Positions 1-57,900 of a DNA stretch of 64,000 nt are shown here, piece by piece (positions within the stretch are counted from its first letter, which is position 1; every line of letters begins with the position of its first letter). The stretch is from contig NW_026732656.1 in the NCBI RefSeq assembly GCF_028476545.1, positions 1-64,000 of the forward strand. Direction: 5' to 3'. Position numbers and translations under genes: made by a program. The DNA is from Physella acuta (lineage: Eukaryota; Mollusca; Gastropoda; Physidae). The notes beneath the pieces were generated by a model, which saw only the letters and a program-made list of their open reading frames with translations, was not told where the DNA came from and made no database searches.

Positions 1-196
1 GTATGCTTCGGTTGTATTCGCTCCCCACACCTTCTTTGTGAAGCCACAAGTACCCCACACCTAAATTGTGACGCCACTGCTCCCCCCCCCCCCCACACAC
101 ACACACTTGACGCAACTTCGACCATCATTACCATATGTTTCTCATTCGTAAATGTTTAGAATTTAAAATATCAGAACTTTTTTTCTTTTCTGGCAG
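1..196 (+). other. Intron sequence upstream of receptor exon 1
   Basis: AT-rich with short C-rich and CA-rich runs. It ends in the acceptor tttctggcag at 196. No exon is visible in it. Confidence 0.6.
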
Positions 197-45345
<45,149 letters not shown>

Positions 45346-45356
<11 letters not shown>

Positions 45357-45572
45357 CGACCCTTCCCGGCACCCAGGGACAAGCTTTCAACTTGGCGCCC
45401 CCTCGGGAACGACTTTTCAATTTGCACCCCACCCTCAAACTTTCAATTTGCACTCCCCCATATATTTTTTATATTTATAATGCAAAACTGCAGCTAAAAT
45501 GAGATTTTAATTTGTTTTTCCAACCCGGGGACATATGTACCCCGCCCTCCGCTCCCCCTTGCTACGCCTCTG
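45346..45572. mobile_element. Family-A hAT element inserted at the end of the receptor CDS
   Basis: Starts AAGAGGCGTAGCGACCC (usual CAGAGGCGTAGC with one change) and ends CCTTGCTACGCCTCTG. It is flanked by perfect TCTGGCAC copies at 45338-45345 and 45573-45580. The TAG at 45354-45356 in the left inverted repeat is the receptor stop codon. Removing the element and one duplication would give GCA CTT TGA, a stop two codons after the insertion point. Confidence 0.9.
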
Positions 45573-45635
45573 TCTGGCACTTTGATACAGCAAAATTGTC
45601 TTCATTAGCATCCTGTTGGTGGTAGCAAAATAGTT

Positions 45636-46035
45636 TTGTAATGTGTACGGTGCTTTTGTCTTATGTGTACGGTGGTTTTGTCTTAAGTGTATGGTGCGTT
45701 TGTCTTATGTGTATGGTGCTTTTGTCTTATGTGTATTGTGCTTTTGTCTTATGTGTATGGTGCTTTTGTCTTATGTGTATGGAGCGTTTGTGTTATGTGT
45801 ACGGTGCTTTTGTCTTATGTGTATGGGGCGTTTGTCTTATGTGTACGGTGCTTTTGTCTTATGTGTACGGTGCTTTTGTCTGATGTGTTCGATGTTTTTG
45901 TCTTATGTGTACAGTGCTTTGTCTTATGTGTATGGTGCTTTTGTCTTATGTGTATGGTGCGTTTGTCTTATGTGTGCTTTGCATTTGTCTTATGTATTCG
46001 GTGCTTTTGTCTTATGTGTATGGTGCTTTTGTTTA
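45636..46035. repeat. 22-bp minisatellite in the receptor 3' region
   Basis: About 18 units of GTCTTATGTGTATGGTGCTT TT. The period is not a multiple of 3 and the unit has no stop in any plus frame, so three overlapping open frames appear. These are not genes. Confidence 0.93.
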
Positions 46036-46329
46036 GAACATGCTAGTGTGTTCTAGATTACTCTTTGGCAGTTTAGAAAGTTTAAAGAGTTAAAAAATGT
46101 TTTTATCTTATTCTCATTTGTCTGTTTCAAATAATTATGCGTGCCTTCTATAAACATATATTTTAAAATCTTGATATTTTCATTGTGTTCACATTGTATT
46201 AATTGAATATTCAACTGGTTGAAAATTTCAATTGTCACAAAAGATTTGCATCATGTCTGACTATTAAAATCATGACATAAGATTTGCATCAGGAGGGAAG
46301 ATTGAAGTTTAAATCTTTATTTCAGGCAT

Positions 46330-46485
46330 GTTGTTATAGTGCTGGCAACCCCCCCCCCCCCCCATGCACATCTAATTCTCCAAATGAAAAAAATATATAA
46401 ATAATTGATATAGAAAATATACAGGCAAACTTTAATTAGTGTCCTCCTCAACCTCAAAGAAATGTCTGAAAGAAACCTTGAACAA
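46330..46485. mobile_element. Decayed family-B hAT copy
   Basis: GTGCTGGCAACCCCCCC, ATATAGAAAATATACAGG, AGTGTCCTCC and ATGTCTGAAAGAAACCTTG correspond in order to the family-B elements at 30216 and 47608. Ends are uncertain. Confidence 0.5.
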
Positions 46486-46912
46486 GATTGATATCATGGC
46501 TAAAAAGTTTCACCTCCCTACCCTGCAGATAGTTTTGTTTATAATTAAAATACTGACATAAGATTTACATCATTCATGACATAAGATTTACTTATGCTGA
46601 TTCCATGCTAACGATTTTGATTAGGTAAGATTGTCTGGCTCTTGTATATACAAATATTTTATACAATTTATATGTATATGTTACCTTGCTGTAATGGTAC
46701 TCTGGTTGTGGTATATCGATTTTACAAGTTAAATTATTGAATGAAATTTATGTTATAATTTAACATCAATACAAAACTATTTTTTATTCATTTTCAATTG
46801 TTGTATGTGATATAGATCTATATTTGATATAAAACTGACAAATGAAACCATGTTTTTATATATTTTCTTAAGCATTGTTTTATACCTTTCATGTTTTGAA
46901 AAAAAAAATTCG

Positions 46913-46918
46913 AATAAA
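46913..46918 (+). terminator. Candidate poly(A) signal of the giant receptor gene
   Basis: AATAAA, 1.56 kb after the stop codon and beyond the 22-bp minisatellite. It is the clearest signal in the AT-rich downstream region, but no transcript evidence is available and an earlier variant signal is possible. Confidence 0.4.
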
Positions 46919-47480
46919 ACAATACTTCAGCAATTGGCAATTAGAATATCTCCTTGAGTACTATTTATGGTAGATCTAGTTCTATTTAATACTATTTATA
47001 TTAGTATTAGGAAACACAATATAATAAGTGGTTCACAAATCCATCGTACACTGTCAAGGGTGGTTCACATATAATAAAAACAACAACAGCCTAATTAATC
47101 ATAGCATATCTACAGCTGTAATATACGACACCAAAATAGCATTCATCATAGGATAGAGACATTTCCCTGTTCACAATTATTTAAATCAAAATAATAAAAT
47201 ATGAAACATGTTTAAAAAAAAACCCTATATAATAGCAGTCTTTTAAAAGCACTAAAAGAATAAACTAAATCTTTTTTTCTGAAGATCTAATAATAAAATT
47301 TTAAACCGCTCATGCGATCTCTTAATTTATAGAAACGAGTAAACCAATTTTGTCTTCGCACTAAACCCGAAATATATGGTGCTGGTCAAACTACCCCTTC
47401 GTATGACGAGGTCACATGATTAGATGGACAGTAAACCAGCACGGTAACATTTGATTACTTACAACCCGATTAGTAGCAAG

Positions 47481-47542
47481 CAGAGGCGTAGCGAGGGTGG
47501 TACATATGTCCCCGGGCGCCGGGAAGGGCCGCTACACCTATG
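47481..47542. mobile_element. Very short family-A hAT derivative (62 bp)
   Basis: Starts CAGAGGCGTAGCGAGG and ends GCCGCTACACCTATG, with CATATGTCCCCGGGCGCC inside. Flanks GTAGCAAG (47473-47480) and GTAGCAGG (47543-47550) match at 7 of 8. Confidence 0.65.
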
Positions 47543-47607
47543 GTAGCAGGCTATATTAACTTTAAACAACAACCAGCTCTCGTTATCTACAAGGGGTCCA
47601 TCCTGGA

Positions 47608-47820
47608 CAGTGTTTCTTCCAGACTTTTTTCTCCGGGGGGTGGGGGCACTTGGAAATTTTCGGGGGTGGGGTCAACATTTTTTGGGGGGCGGACACTAGT
47701 AAAAGTGTATGTTTACTATATAAAATCCATCTCGTTCAGGGGGGGGGGGGGCGGTAGACTTTCTTCGGGGGGTGGTGGGAGGGGGCGGAGTTGCCGAAGG
47801 GTTGCCTGGAAGAAACTCTG
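47608..47820. mobile_element. Non-autonomous hAT element (family B, 213 bp)
   Basis: Ends CAGTGTTTCTTCCAGAC and CCTGGAAGAAACTCTG are inverted repeats. Flanks ATCCTGGA (47600-47607) and ATCCTGTA (47821-47828) match at 7 of 8. The G-rich interior gives a spurious open frame. Confidence 0.8.
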
Positions 47821-48493
47821 ATCCTGTAACACCAGCTCATCTGATAGATAGATCGTGTGATTAGTTAATACGTAGTTACCTCCCTTTTCTGTTACTAAAT
47901 AAAGTGATAGTTAAATTCGTGTTAAATGAATAGTTTAATAACTAATTATATATTTTTTTAAAACCTGAAAAATATTCTTACGTCGTCGTCATAGATAACT
48001 TATCTGGAAGAAATCGACCACAACTAACAAATCACGTATCAGTCCACTGCGATTTCAAACGAAGTCCAAAACAAAACAACAAAAAAACAAAGCTTTTCAA
48101 CTTTTTAGTAAATAAGAAATTGGAAATAGTAAATTAGATGTTGATAAGATTAACATGGCAAATCGTTATTTTAAAAAAAATAATTAGTGCCTTTCCTTCC
48201 AGTCTGTTCTTACTGAGTCAACACCCCGAAAACTTATTTGCCTTATTCTTGCTATCTCCCCGTTTGCTATTGAGTTCAATGTCTTAAATGAATAATTTAA
48301 TACCTAATTAGATTAAAAATTAGATATGCTTGCGTTGTTACCGGAGAGAAAGATATTAGGACAAAAGTAAAATATTTTAAAAAATCAGAAATGCGAACTG
48401 TCTTATCGCTGTGTTTTTATACTTTTTGCTCCAACAATCATAGCCCCATAACACGTGAATATTTTCTGTAACGATATATATCGGTGTTTACAT

Positions 48494-48499
48494 ACAAAC

Positions 48500-48538
<39 letters not shown>
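48494..48538. repeat. CA microsatellite
   Basis: About 45 bp of CA. Confidence 0.95.
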
Positions 48539-48539
<1 letters not shown>

Positions 48540-49539
48540 CTTAATTAATGCAATGAAGTATTAAATAGACACAATGCTTGGCATGCAATGCTGAAATATA
48601 GAACAGTTTAATGTTGAATTAAAATTTTAAACTGTAGTAGCTTCCCATGTTGTAATTATGTACAACAAAGGGGACGCGCTTTGAGCTAATAGTTTTTAAA
48701 GTAGCAAAAAATTACAATAGGAAAAAAATTAGCAAACATAAAAGCCCTGATGGTTTATTTTATTCTTGATTAAAATTTTTAAAAATGTACTATGATTCAA
48801 TACCATTTTATTTACAAATTTTAAACTATGTGTTTTATTTAACGCAGTGATGTAATTGTGGAAATGCTTTAAAGGAATTAAGTCATTCATTTTTAATATT
48901 TGACGCCTACTCTGTTATATGTAGTACGAACATTCCGCCCGGTGTGTTATAAAAATTATTTTAAAAAAGTAAAGGAAAAAAAAAAGGTAAAAAAAAAAAA
49001 TTAAAAAAAAAATTGATTTAAAAAACACCCAAAGAAAGAGTGCTTAGCTATGGGTTAATATTTTACACAGCACCATTCTCACGCAACTCCAAGTCAAAAA
49101 CATTCTTCAAAATAGTAAGTGTCAAATAACGGTTGTTACACTTCTCTCCCCACTGCAGTGTCACATGTCTTTTCATGATGTAGTCAGTAGACTACCGCTT
49201 GAGTCTACCGCAAGTTAGGCCTAAAGGGGAATAATTTCCATTCCAAAAAAAAAAAAAAAAGGAAAAAAAAAAAGGTAACTCCATCCTCTTCCCATTTAGT
49301 ATCCAACTAGGCATGCTGCCCAGCTTCGCTTGGGCTTTCGAAAACATTGAGAATTTGAATGCTTAATTAATTCGCCCATATAAGGCGCCGGTCAGTCGAG
49401 GTCAGTTTTGACCCACTCATCGTAGACTTTTCGGCCAACCGGCCCCCGTGTTCTGTCGCCCCAAGGCAAGATCCTGCCAAATTTGAAGCGCCTGCGGCGC
49501 CGGGAAGTGCCCTATCAGGCACCCGACAACTTAGCTTTA

Positions 49540-49642
49540 TAGATCATCTAGATCTAGATCTAGAATCTCTAGATCTAGATGATCTAGAATATATAGATCG
49601 AGATCAATATCTCGATCTAGAATCTCTAGATCTAGAATCCAA
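49540..49642. repeat. Palindromic GATCTAGA cluster
   Basis: About 100 bp made of AGATCTAGATC/TAGAATCTC words that read alike on both strands. It could fold into hairpins. Confidence 0.85.
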
Positions 49643-49851
49643 ATAGATAAAATAATTTTTTTAAAGTTTAGGCCGAGAAAATCGTATTGTAATCTGTATA
49701 CATTTCATAGCGTACATAGCTCTAAATCATATTTGAATGAAATAGTTCATTTCTTTTTATTCTAAACTCGGAAGATGACGTCATCAGTTTCTTTTTTTTT
49801 TTTTTTTTTTTTTTCACGTTCATTTTAAATTATTCTCATATCCACAAAATA

Positions 49852-49857
49852 TTTAAT
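49852..49857 (-). terminator. Candidate variant poly(A) signal of the F6 gene
   Basis: ATTAAA on the minus strand, 65 bases after the stop codon and about 38 bases before the 22-T tract at 49793-49814 (poly-A on the gene strand). Spacing is a little long but compatible with a retroposed 3' end. Confidence 0.35.
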
Positions 49858-49921
49858 GTTGTACAGCTCGTAATCCGAAAAAAAAAAACAAAAAACTGAA
49901 AATATTCTAAAATTAAGCTTC

Positions 49922-50347
49922 TTAAAGTTTAAGAAGTTCTTCATCACCATCACCTTCCTCTTCTTCCTCGGCAGCTACTTTCTTCTTCTGTTCTGCTTCT
50001 TCAGCTTTAACTGCCTGATCAATTTTGGCCTTCTGCTCATCACTCAGCCCAGGCCAAGCAATAGTGGGTTCTGAAAACTGCAATTTGGGAAACTGGGTCA
50101 TATCAACACCTTTAGCTCCAAATGCCCTCGCCAGATTACCTAGCATTTCCTTTAAGGCGGCTTCAGATTCTGCTGTGACCTCAACTAATTCACCTCCTTT
50201 AGATCTGGAACGGTACTCTCTAATTTTATCTAAGAAAAGCTGTTGGATGGGATCAAGATTTTGGGCTGCACCAGCTGCTGCTGCATAGTTCCTTTGGCAA
50301 ACTACCTTGGTAACTGGTACAAGCTTTTGTAGTGTTAGCCGCAACAT
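49922..50347 (-). CDS. ATP5PF: ATP synthase coupling factor 6, mitochondrial (F6 subunit)
   Basis: F6 is part of the peripheral stalk of mitochondrial F1Fo-ATP synthase in the inner membrane and helps hold F1 to Fo. The 141-residue protein starts MLRLTLQKLVPVTKVVCQRN, a basic, acid-free mitochondrial presequence. Then comes the family hallmark DPIQQLFLDKIREYRSRSKG at about residues 32-51, followed by the helix and TQFPKLQFSEP loop matching the family's Phe-Pro-x-Phe-x-Phe-x-x-P segment. I chose the ATG at 50347; in-frame codons run upstream to 50464 but would place an acidic stretch before the presequence. It is longer than the roughly 105-110 residues usual in vertebrates and flies because of a charged C-terminal extension (QKKKVAAEEEEEGDGDEELL). 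The CDS has no intron and is flanked by a poly-T tract (49793-49814) and an 11-bp direct repeat, which suggest a retrocopy. Confidence 0.88.
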   Translation of the reverse strand: MLRLTLQKLVPVTKVVCQRNYAAAAGAAQNLDPIQQLFLDKIREYRSRSKGGELVEVTAESEAALKEMLGNLARAFGAKGVDMTQFPKLQFSEPTIAWPGLSDEQKAKIDQAVKAEEAEQKKKVAAEEEEEGDGDEELLKL

Positions 50348-50464
50348 TTTCTGCGTGTAGAACCGACCGTCTCCGACGTCCATCATCAGTTTCGTGCTCT
50401 TTTTTTTAGTGTAAACAATAAGCGACGTCATTGTTAAATGCGTTCTTGTCCCAAGTTTATACAC

Positions 50465-50966
50465 TTTTCCGGTTGCATAAATAATACTGTTTCTCTGTAT
50501 TCGAATACGCCTTTATTTTTTATTTTTCTTCTTTAAATAAAATTGTGGCTATACATTTAAAACATCTAACATATTATTTTCAACAAAAGTCCGTAAACAG
50601 TTCTTCATATATCGCTGCCGATTCTGACGTGATGTCCGGCGAAAATATTTTGCGGACAGAGAGAAGTGCGCACATGGGGAATAATATATTAGGATTAGAA
50701 TCTAATATGCATCTGTTTATCGCTTTCTACCTTTTTATTTACATACTGTTAATATTTCCTATTAATTTTTGTTTATATTCTAACAAATTCCCAACAAAAT
50801 AGTCAAAACATTCAAGATTATCATATCATTTTTGTATTTCTTTATTTCTAATTGCATTCCTTTGTATTGTTGATCGACAATTCATTGTTTAGTAATGTTC
50901 ACCACTTTTTTCTTGTAAAAGAAATTTTTTTTTTGGTAAATGTTTGAATTTTGTTACAGACTAACG

Positions 50967-51047
<81 letters not shown>

Positions 51048-52675
51048 ACATATGCTGATGTACTTATTTCTATTTGCAAATAACGCAATTAGAAAAAATA
51101 AGTTTTGGTATTGAAAAAATATAATGTGTAAATGTAAATCTATGATTTTCTAATATGATGAAACAAATCTGCCAATGTACATTGCTTGTTTGGAAATAAA
51201 GTTGTTTATTGTTTATAAAGTTATAATCTACAAATAATTATTTTAAAAAAAAAAGATCTCTCGTAGATCTCTCGAATAAAAATAAAAAAAAAAATCTCTC
51301 GTTTACCCTCCTAACACACCAAGTCATGAATATTCCTGTTACAAAACAAAAGCCAAAAGTTAATAAATTTAAATAATTTTTTTTAATAATTGATTTAAAT
51401 AAAATTTAAATAAAAAAAAAACTGCTATAGATAGTCTTCTATATATGTTTGAAAGAGACGCATGTTTTATTTGATGTGTCTCATTGTACTCAACAAAACA
51501 TTCCGGTTGCTAAAAAATTTTATAATTTTATTTTTCTTTAATTCCAAATTTATTTCATCTCTACTTAAAAGCCCAAAACCCTCAGCCTACCACGCCGATG
51601 GGGAAAAAAATCCATTGAATCGCCATTTTATTACACATTTGCATTTTCAGATTTAAAAAAAATTGTAATTAGACGTTTTGTATTAGATCTATGTATAAGT
51701 AAACTATCTTAAATGAATGAAAGTAGGCTACAAGTAAGAAAGGAGTATTACTATTGTAAATCAAATCTGTATCAGTCCGCACAAGCCGATGGTGAATACT
51801 GTAATACTAAAGCGAACATGCAAGGCAAACTGACACTGTAAATTACATGTCTGCGGTGAAAAAAAAAGATAGAGACAGAGAAAAAACAAGTTAATAAAAA
51901 TTCTAGTGACAATTTAAGCGCAATTTCCTTATGTTATCTAAAAATAGATAGTGATCAAGTTTGTGTTTAAAAAATGTGAAAAAATGATTAGGCCTAGTGA
52001 AACAAAACCTTGTAATTGTAACTCCCTATCACTCTCATATAAATTATAAATCAATTAATATGGTACAAAAAAAAAAACGTTTGAATTAATAAGTAAACAA
52101 GTTAATTTTGCGCTAAAAAAAGACAACTATATTAACCTATATCAACGGAAATAGTTTTATTTTAACGAGTAGGCCTACACGATGCTCAATTTAAAAAAGT
52201 AGTAAATATTTTTTTGTGACCGAACGAAAAGATTAGTTGTGAAAACTTTCTTCGGCAATATTGTTCTAAATTATGGCAGGAATCTATTGGTAAATGTTTC
52301 AAGTCGCTAAGTTGTCTGGTTGCCGAGATATGGGCAAAAAAAACTGCATTTTTTCGAGGTTTTTGGCTTTTCCGGGAAATCCAGGAAGGAATTCCGGGAA
52401 TTTTTTTGGCCCACAATTATCCTCGGAACTTGCTTAACATATTTGCTTTGGAACTAGTCCTCGATATTGCTTCGTTGAGGAGGAGATACGACTTAAAGCT
52501 GCGGACACACATCCAATTATTCATTCATACATCCATCCAGAAATGACGAGTTAATAATCGCAATTGTCCGTATGGAAATTGCGCTAAAAAGAGTTTTATG
52601 TTAGATTTCTAAATAGGGAAAATTGTTCAAAGTTTTAAAAATTTGCAGAGTGACGTCTTCTTCTCAAAGTAAACA
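50465..52675. other. Intergenic region, no gene seen
   Basis: AT-rich, with a CA microsatellite (50965-51044). Short open frames have no recognisable motif or coding-like composition. Part may hold the promoter of the F6 gene next to 50465. Confidence 0.55.
50965..51044. repeat. CA microsatellite
   Basis: About 80 bp of CA. Confidence 0.95.
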
Positions 52676-52679
52676 AGTA

Positions 52680-53066
52680 GGGGTCATCCCTTGATGACGT
52701 CACGCTTTTTTGGACGATTTTTACCTCCCCCCTCCCCTCCGTCACACGTCGTCACAAAAAGCCAGACCCCCCCCCCCTAAAATGACGTCACACCTCAGCC
52801 TAAAACCCCCCCTGAAAATTGCAGTTGAATTTTTTTTTTAAACATCGATATTTTTCCAAAATCTTGTCTGAACTCTGTCAAAATAGAGTATTTTAATCAA
52901 TTCCTATTACAATTTATTAAAACAGTTTTCTAAAACGCGAAATAACGTCAAAAAGTTCGTTTTCTAACATTGCTTTTTTATAATGCAAAAGTGTCGCACC
53001 ATCTGAACCCCCCCCCCTCCCCCTCATCACACACCGTCACAAAATTACCGACCCCCCCTCCCTTAT
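52680..53066. mobile_element. Harbinger-like MITE, right end truncated
   Basis: GGGGTCATCCCTTGATGACG, GTCACACGTCGTCACAAAAA and AACATCGATATTTTTCCAAA match 44621..45027 closely along about 380 bp. The right inverted repeat is missing. Confidence 0.75.
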
Positions 53067-53209
53067 AGTTGAATGGTAAATACATTTGCCTAGAGAAAAG
53101 TAATCGCTCTTTTATGTATTAATAAATTGTTAATCTCAATCCATATAAATCTACTTTAATTAGTTTTAATTTTGTGAAATCGCTTCAGGTTAGATTACAC
53201 CACTAATCT

Positions 53210-53402
53210 CAGAGGCGTAGCGACCCTACCCGGCGCCCGGGGACAAACTTTCGATTTGCACCCCCCCCCCTTCAAACTTTCGATGTGCACCCCCCCCTCG
53301 AACTTTTCATTTACACCCCCCCCCCCTCAAACTTTCAATGTCGGCGTCTGGGGACATATGTCCCCGCCCCCGCCCCCGCCCCCGCCCCTCGCTACGCCTG
53401 TG
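53210..53402. mobile_element. Non-autonomous hAT element (family A, 193 bp) with 8-bp TSD
   Basis: Ends CAGAGGCGTAGCGACCC and CCTCGCTACGCCTGTG. It is flanked by perfect ACTAATCT at 53202-53209 and 53403-53410. The orientation is the same as 45346..45572. Confidence 0.87.
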
Positions 53403-53410
53403 ACTAATCT

Positions 53411-54895
<1,485 letters not shown>

Positions 54896-54910
54896 CCTCA
54901 GCCCGCGGGC

Positions 54911-54918
54911 TATAAATA
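54911..54918 (+). promoter_or_regulatory. TATA box of the ependymin-related gene
   Basis: TATAAATA directly after a GC-rich stretch (GCCCGCGGGC), 54 bases before the start codon at 54965. A transcription start around 54940 would leave a 5' UTR of about 25 bases. It is the most convincing core promoter in the window. Confidence 0.65.
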
Positions 54919-54964
54919 CGGCGAGCTGGGTGGCTTTCGTCAATCCAAGAACCACAACACCAAG

Positions 54965-57900
54965 ATGTACGCAATTCTACTCGCAGTGTTACTTCCCCTG
55001 GTCATGTCTGCATCGGACCCTACCAAGGTCTGCATGCCAGATAAATTGGAATTTGACTCGTTTAATTTGGACACTGAAGTAAGTGCAACTTTTTTTTAAA
55101 TTTCAGTTTTAATTATTGTTTTAATTATATAATTAAGCTCGTTACACTTTTTTTCTCTAATTGTTTAATTATATTTTATTTGTATTTGGCAACAATACAA
55201 GTTTAGACAAAAGCTGCCTAAAAAAAATGTTTAGTAATTATATTCGTTCCGATTTATGTTTTTGTATCAAAGTAAGATACTGTAGATCTTTTGTGTAGGT
55301 GGTTTTATTTTAGCCTGGATAATTAGTTCTTTTTGCTAGGCACAGGCAAAAACAAAAGCGTATTAATATTAGCTAGTTTTTTATGTGGTCAAAATATACT
55401 CGTATAACAGTCATAATATACGAATATAATCAGCAGCTGATGATGTTTAGCTAAAATTAAATGCCCAGTATAATGCCCGGGTTATGCCCAGTGCATTATC
55501 TCAATAATGTGACGTCAGATTGTCTGTAGTTCGCTTATAGCTCGCTCGAACAACTCTGCTACACCTACTCGATATAAAAACCCAAAACCCTACTCACAGC
55601 ATCACTATCTGGTAGAGCAAACAACTGCTGAGAAGAAAATATCGAATGAGGGTCATATACTTGAGTCGAAAGGGTTTTCTGAGTCCACTCAGCTCTAATC
55701 GGTACCTGTCTCGAGTCTGCGAAAGTAAAATAGTTCGGGTACACATTATCTTAACATATCGAGATCGGGGAAACACATGAACTCTACTTCATCTACACCA
55801 GGGGTCTCCAAACTTTTCAGTCCGAGGGCCGCATTAACTATCAAATTTCAGTTCGGGGGCCAGTTTCTTCCAGGCTTGTCTTTGATTTTTCTGGGCAAAG
55901 TTCCTCAGCCATCACCAACAAACGTTCTTTCCGTGCACAAAAAGATCTCCGCGGGCCGGATGAGAGAACATCGCGGGCCGCATCCGGCCCGCGGGCCGTA
56001 GTTTGGAGACCCCTGATCTACACTATAGAAATATTGTATTTCAAAATATCGTATTATAAAAAACTTACCTGCACAAAATGACGTCACTCTGGCACGTTGT
56101 GTTGCAGGAAGGAGCCCACATTTCTGTCGACTTCACCCAAAACATGATGGTCCTCGCCTACCCCAACAGGACCGAGGTGGAGGACTTTGATGACGTAAGT
56201 GTCACACTCACTTCAAACAATGGTTTCGTTAACAGCCATACATTCATTGTTTTATTGTGTTTTCGTAATGTATTACCATGTATTCATAGTTATAGTTCAA
56301 GCTTTAATAGTTTTATTTCATATAGTCAAAGATTCGTGGTTTGTAATGCTTTGTTTAAGATTTCCTTTGATCTCAAATTTATTTTGAATGTGACTTAAAC
56401 CTTTGTTGGAACTTTTTTTCTTTACCCTATGTTTGAATGCGACCTTTAACCCTATCTTTGAATGCGACCTTTAACCCTATCTTTGAATGTGACCTTTAAC
56501 CCTATGTTTGAATGTGACCTTTAACCCTATGTTTGAATGTGACCTTTAACCCCCGTTTGAATGTGACCTTTAACCCCCGTTTGAATGTGACCTTTCAGCT
56601 GAAGATCTACACCATCTACAACACAGGCAAGTGTGAGTTCATCAACCTGCCGTCTGATGCCGTCTTTCCCCAATGTCTGCCAGGTAATACAAGCTTACCT
56701 GGAATTAGAATTAGAACTGTCCACGTTATTTAGTAAAGAGCTTTAGAACAGCTCTACTGTCCCACACAGCCACCCAACAACATCCCAACTTTACTGTCCC
56801 ATGCATCCTACCTTCAACAGCCTAACTTTACTGTTCTACACAACCACTTACAAAAACTCTACTTTCCCACACACCCTCCCTACAACAGCATAACTCTACT
56901 GTCCCACACACCCTCCCACACACCCTCCCTACAACAACTCTACTGTCCCACACACCCTCCCAACAACAGCCCAACTTTACTGTCCCATACATCCTACCTT
57001 CAACAGCCTAACTCTACTGTCCTACACACCCTCCTTACAACAGCTCAACTCTACTGTCCTACACACCCTCCCACACAACCTCCCTACAACAGCTTAACTC
57101 TACTGTCCTACACACCCTCCTTACAACAGCTCAACTCTACTGTCCTACACACCCTCCCACACAACCTCCCTACAACAGCTTAACTCTACTGTCCTACACA
57201 CCCTCCTTACAACAGCTCAACTCTACTGTCCTACACACCCTCCCACACAACCTCCATACAACAGCTTAACTCTACTGTCCTACACACCCTCCTTACAACA
57301 GCTCAACTCTACTGTCCTACTCACCCTCCCACACAACCTCCATACAACAGCTTAACTCTACTGTCCTACACACCCTCCTTACAACAGTTCAACTCTACTG
57401 TCCCACACACCCTCCCACACACCCTCCCACACACCCTCCCTACAACAGCTCAACTCTACTTCCCCAGCCAACGCCGTGTTCCTGGGTGAGGCATCCTTCG
57501 GGTTCGGCCCCCACCACCTTGACGACGAGGCGTGGCTGATCCCCTTCGCTGGCGGCACCCTCCAGCTTATCTACAGCAAGCAGTTCAACCAGCCACAGTA
57601 CGTCTTCGTCAGCAAGTACACAGATGGTGAGTACTGAGTGCACGTGTTTTGGTTCTCATCCACCCGCCACACTGATAGTGAGTACTGAGTGCACGTGTTT
57701 TGGCTCTCTTCCACTCGCCACACTGATGGTGAGTACTGAGTGCTCGTGTTTTGGCTCTCATCCACCCGCCACACTGATGGTGAGTACTGAGTGCACGTGT
57801 TTTGGCTCTCATCCACCCGCCACACTGATAGTGAGTACTGAGTGCACGTGTTTTGGTTCTCATCCACTCGCCACACAGATGGTGAGTACTGAGTGCACGT

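Larger units (their letters stand above)
46920..49790. other. Intergenic region, no gene seen
   Basis: AT-rich DNA between the receptor and the F6 gene with two hAT elements (47481..47542, 47608..47820), a CA microsatellite (48494-48538), A-rich tracts near 48970-49275, and a GC-richer segment at 49300-49535 (CAGCTTCGCTTGGGC, GCGCCTGCGGCGCCGGG). That segment runs into a palindromic GATCTAGATC cluster at 49540-49640 and looks like an unclassified dispersed element. Confidence 0.6.

Noticed and set aside
45636-46056. Three overlapping CxFVLCVW-type open frames
   Set aside because: 22-bp repeat, open in all plus frames; no gene.
50348-50464. Upstream start for coupling factor 6 at 50464
   Set aside because: The extra 39 residues contain acidic MMDVGDG and lie across the putative insertion boundary; a normal mitochondrial presequence starts at 50347.
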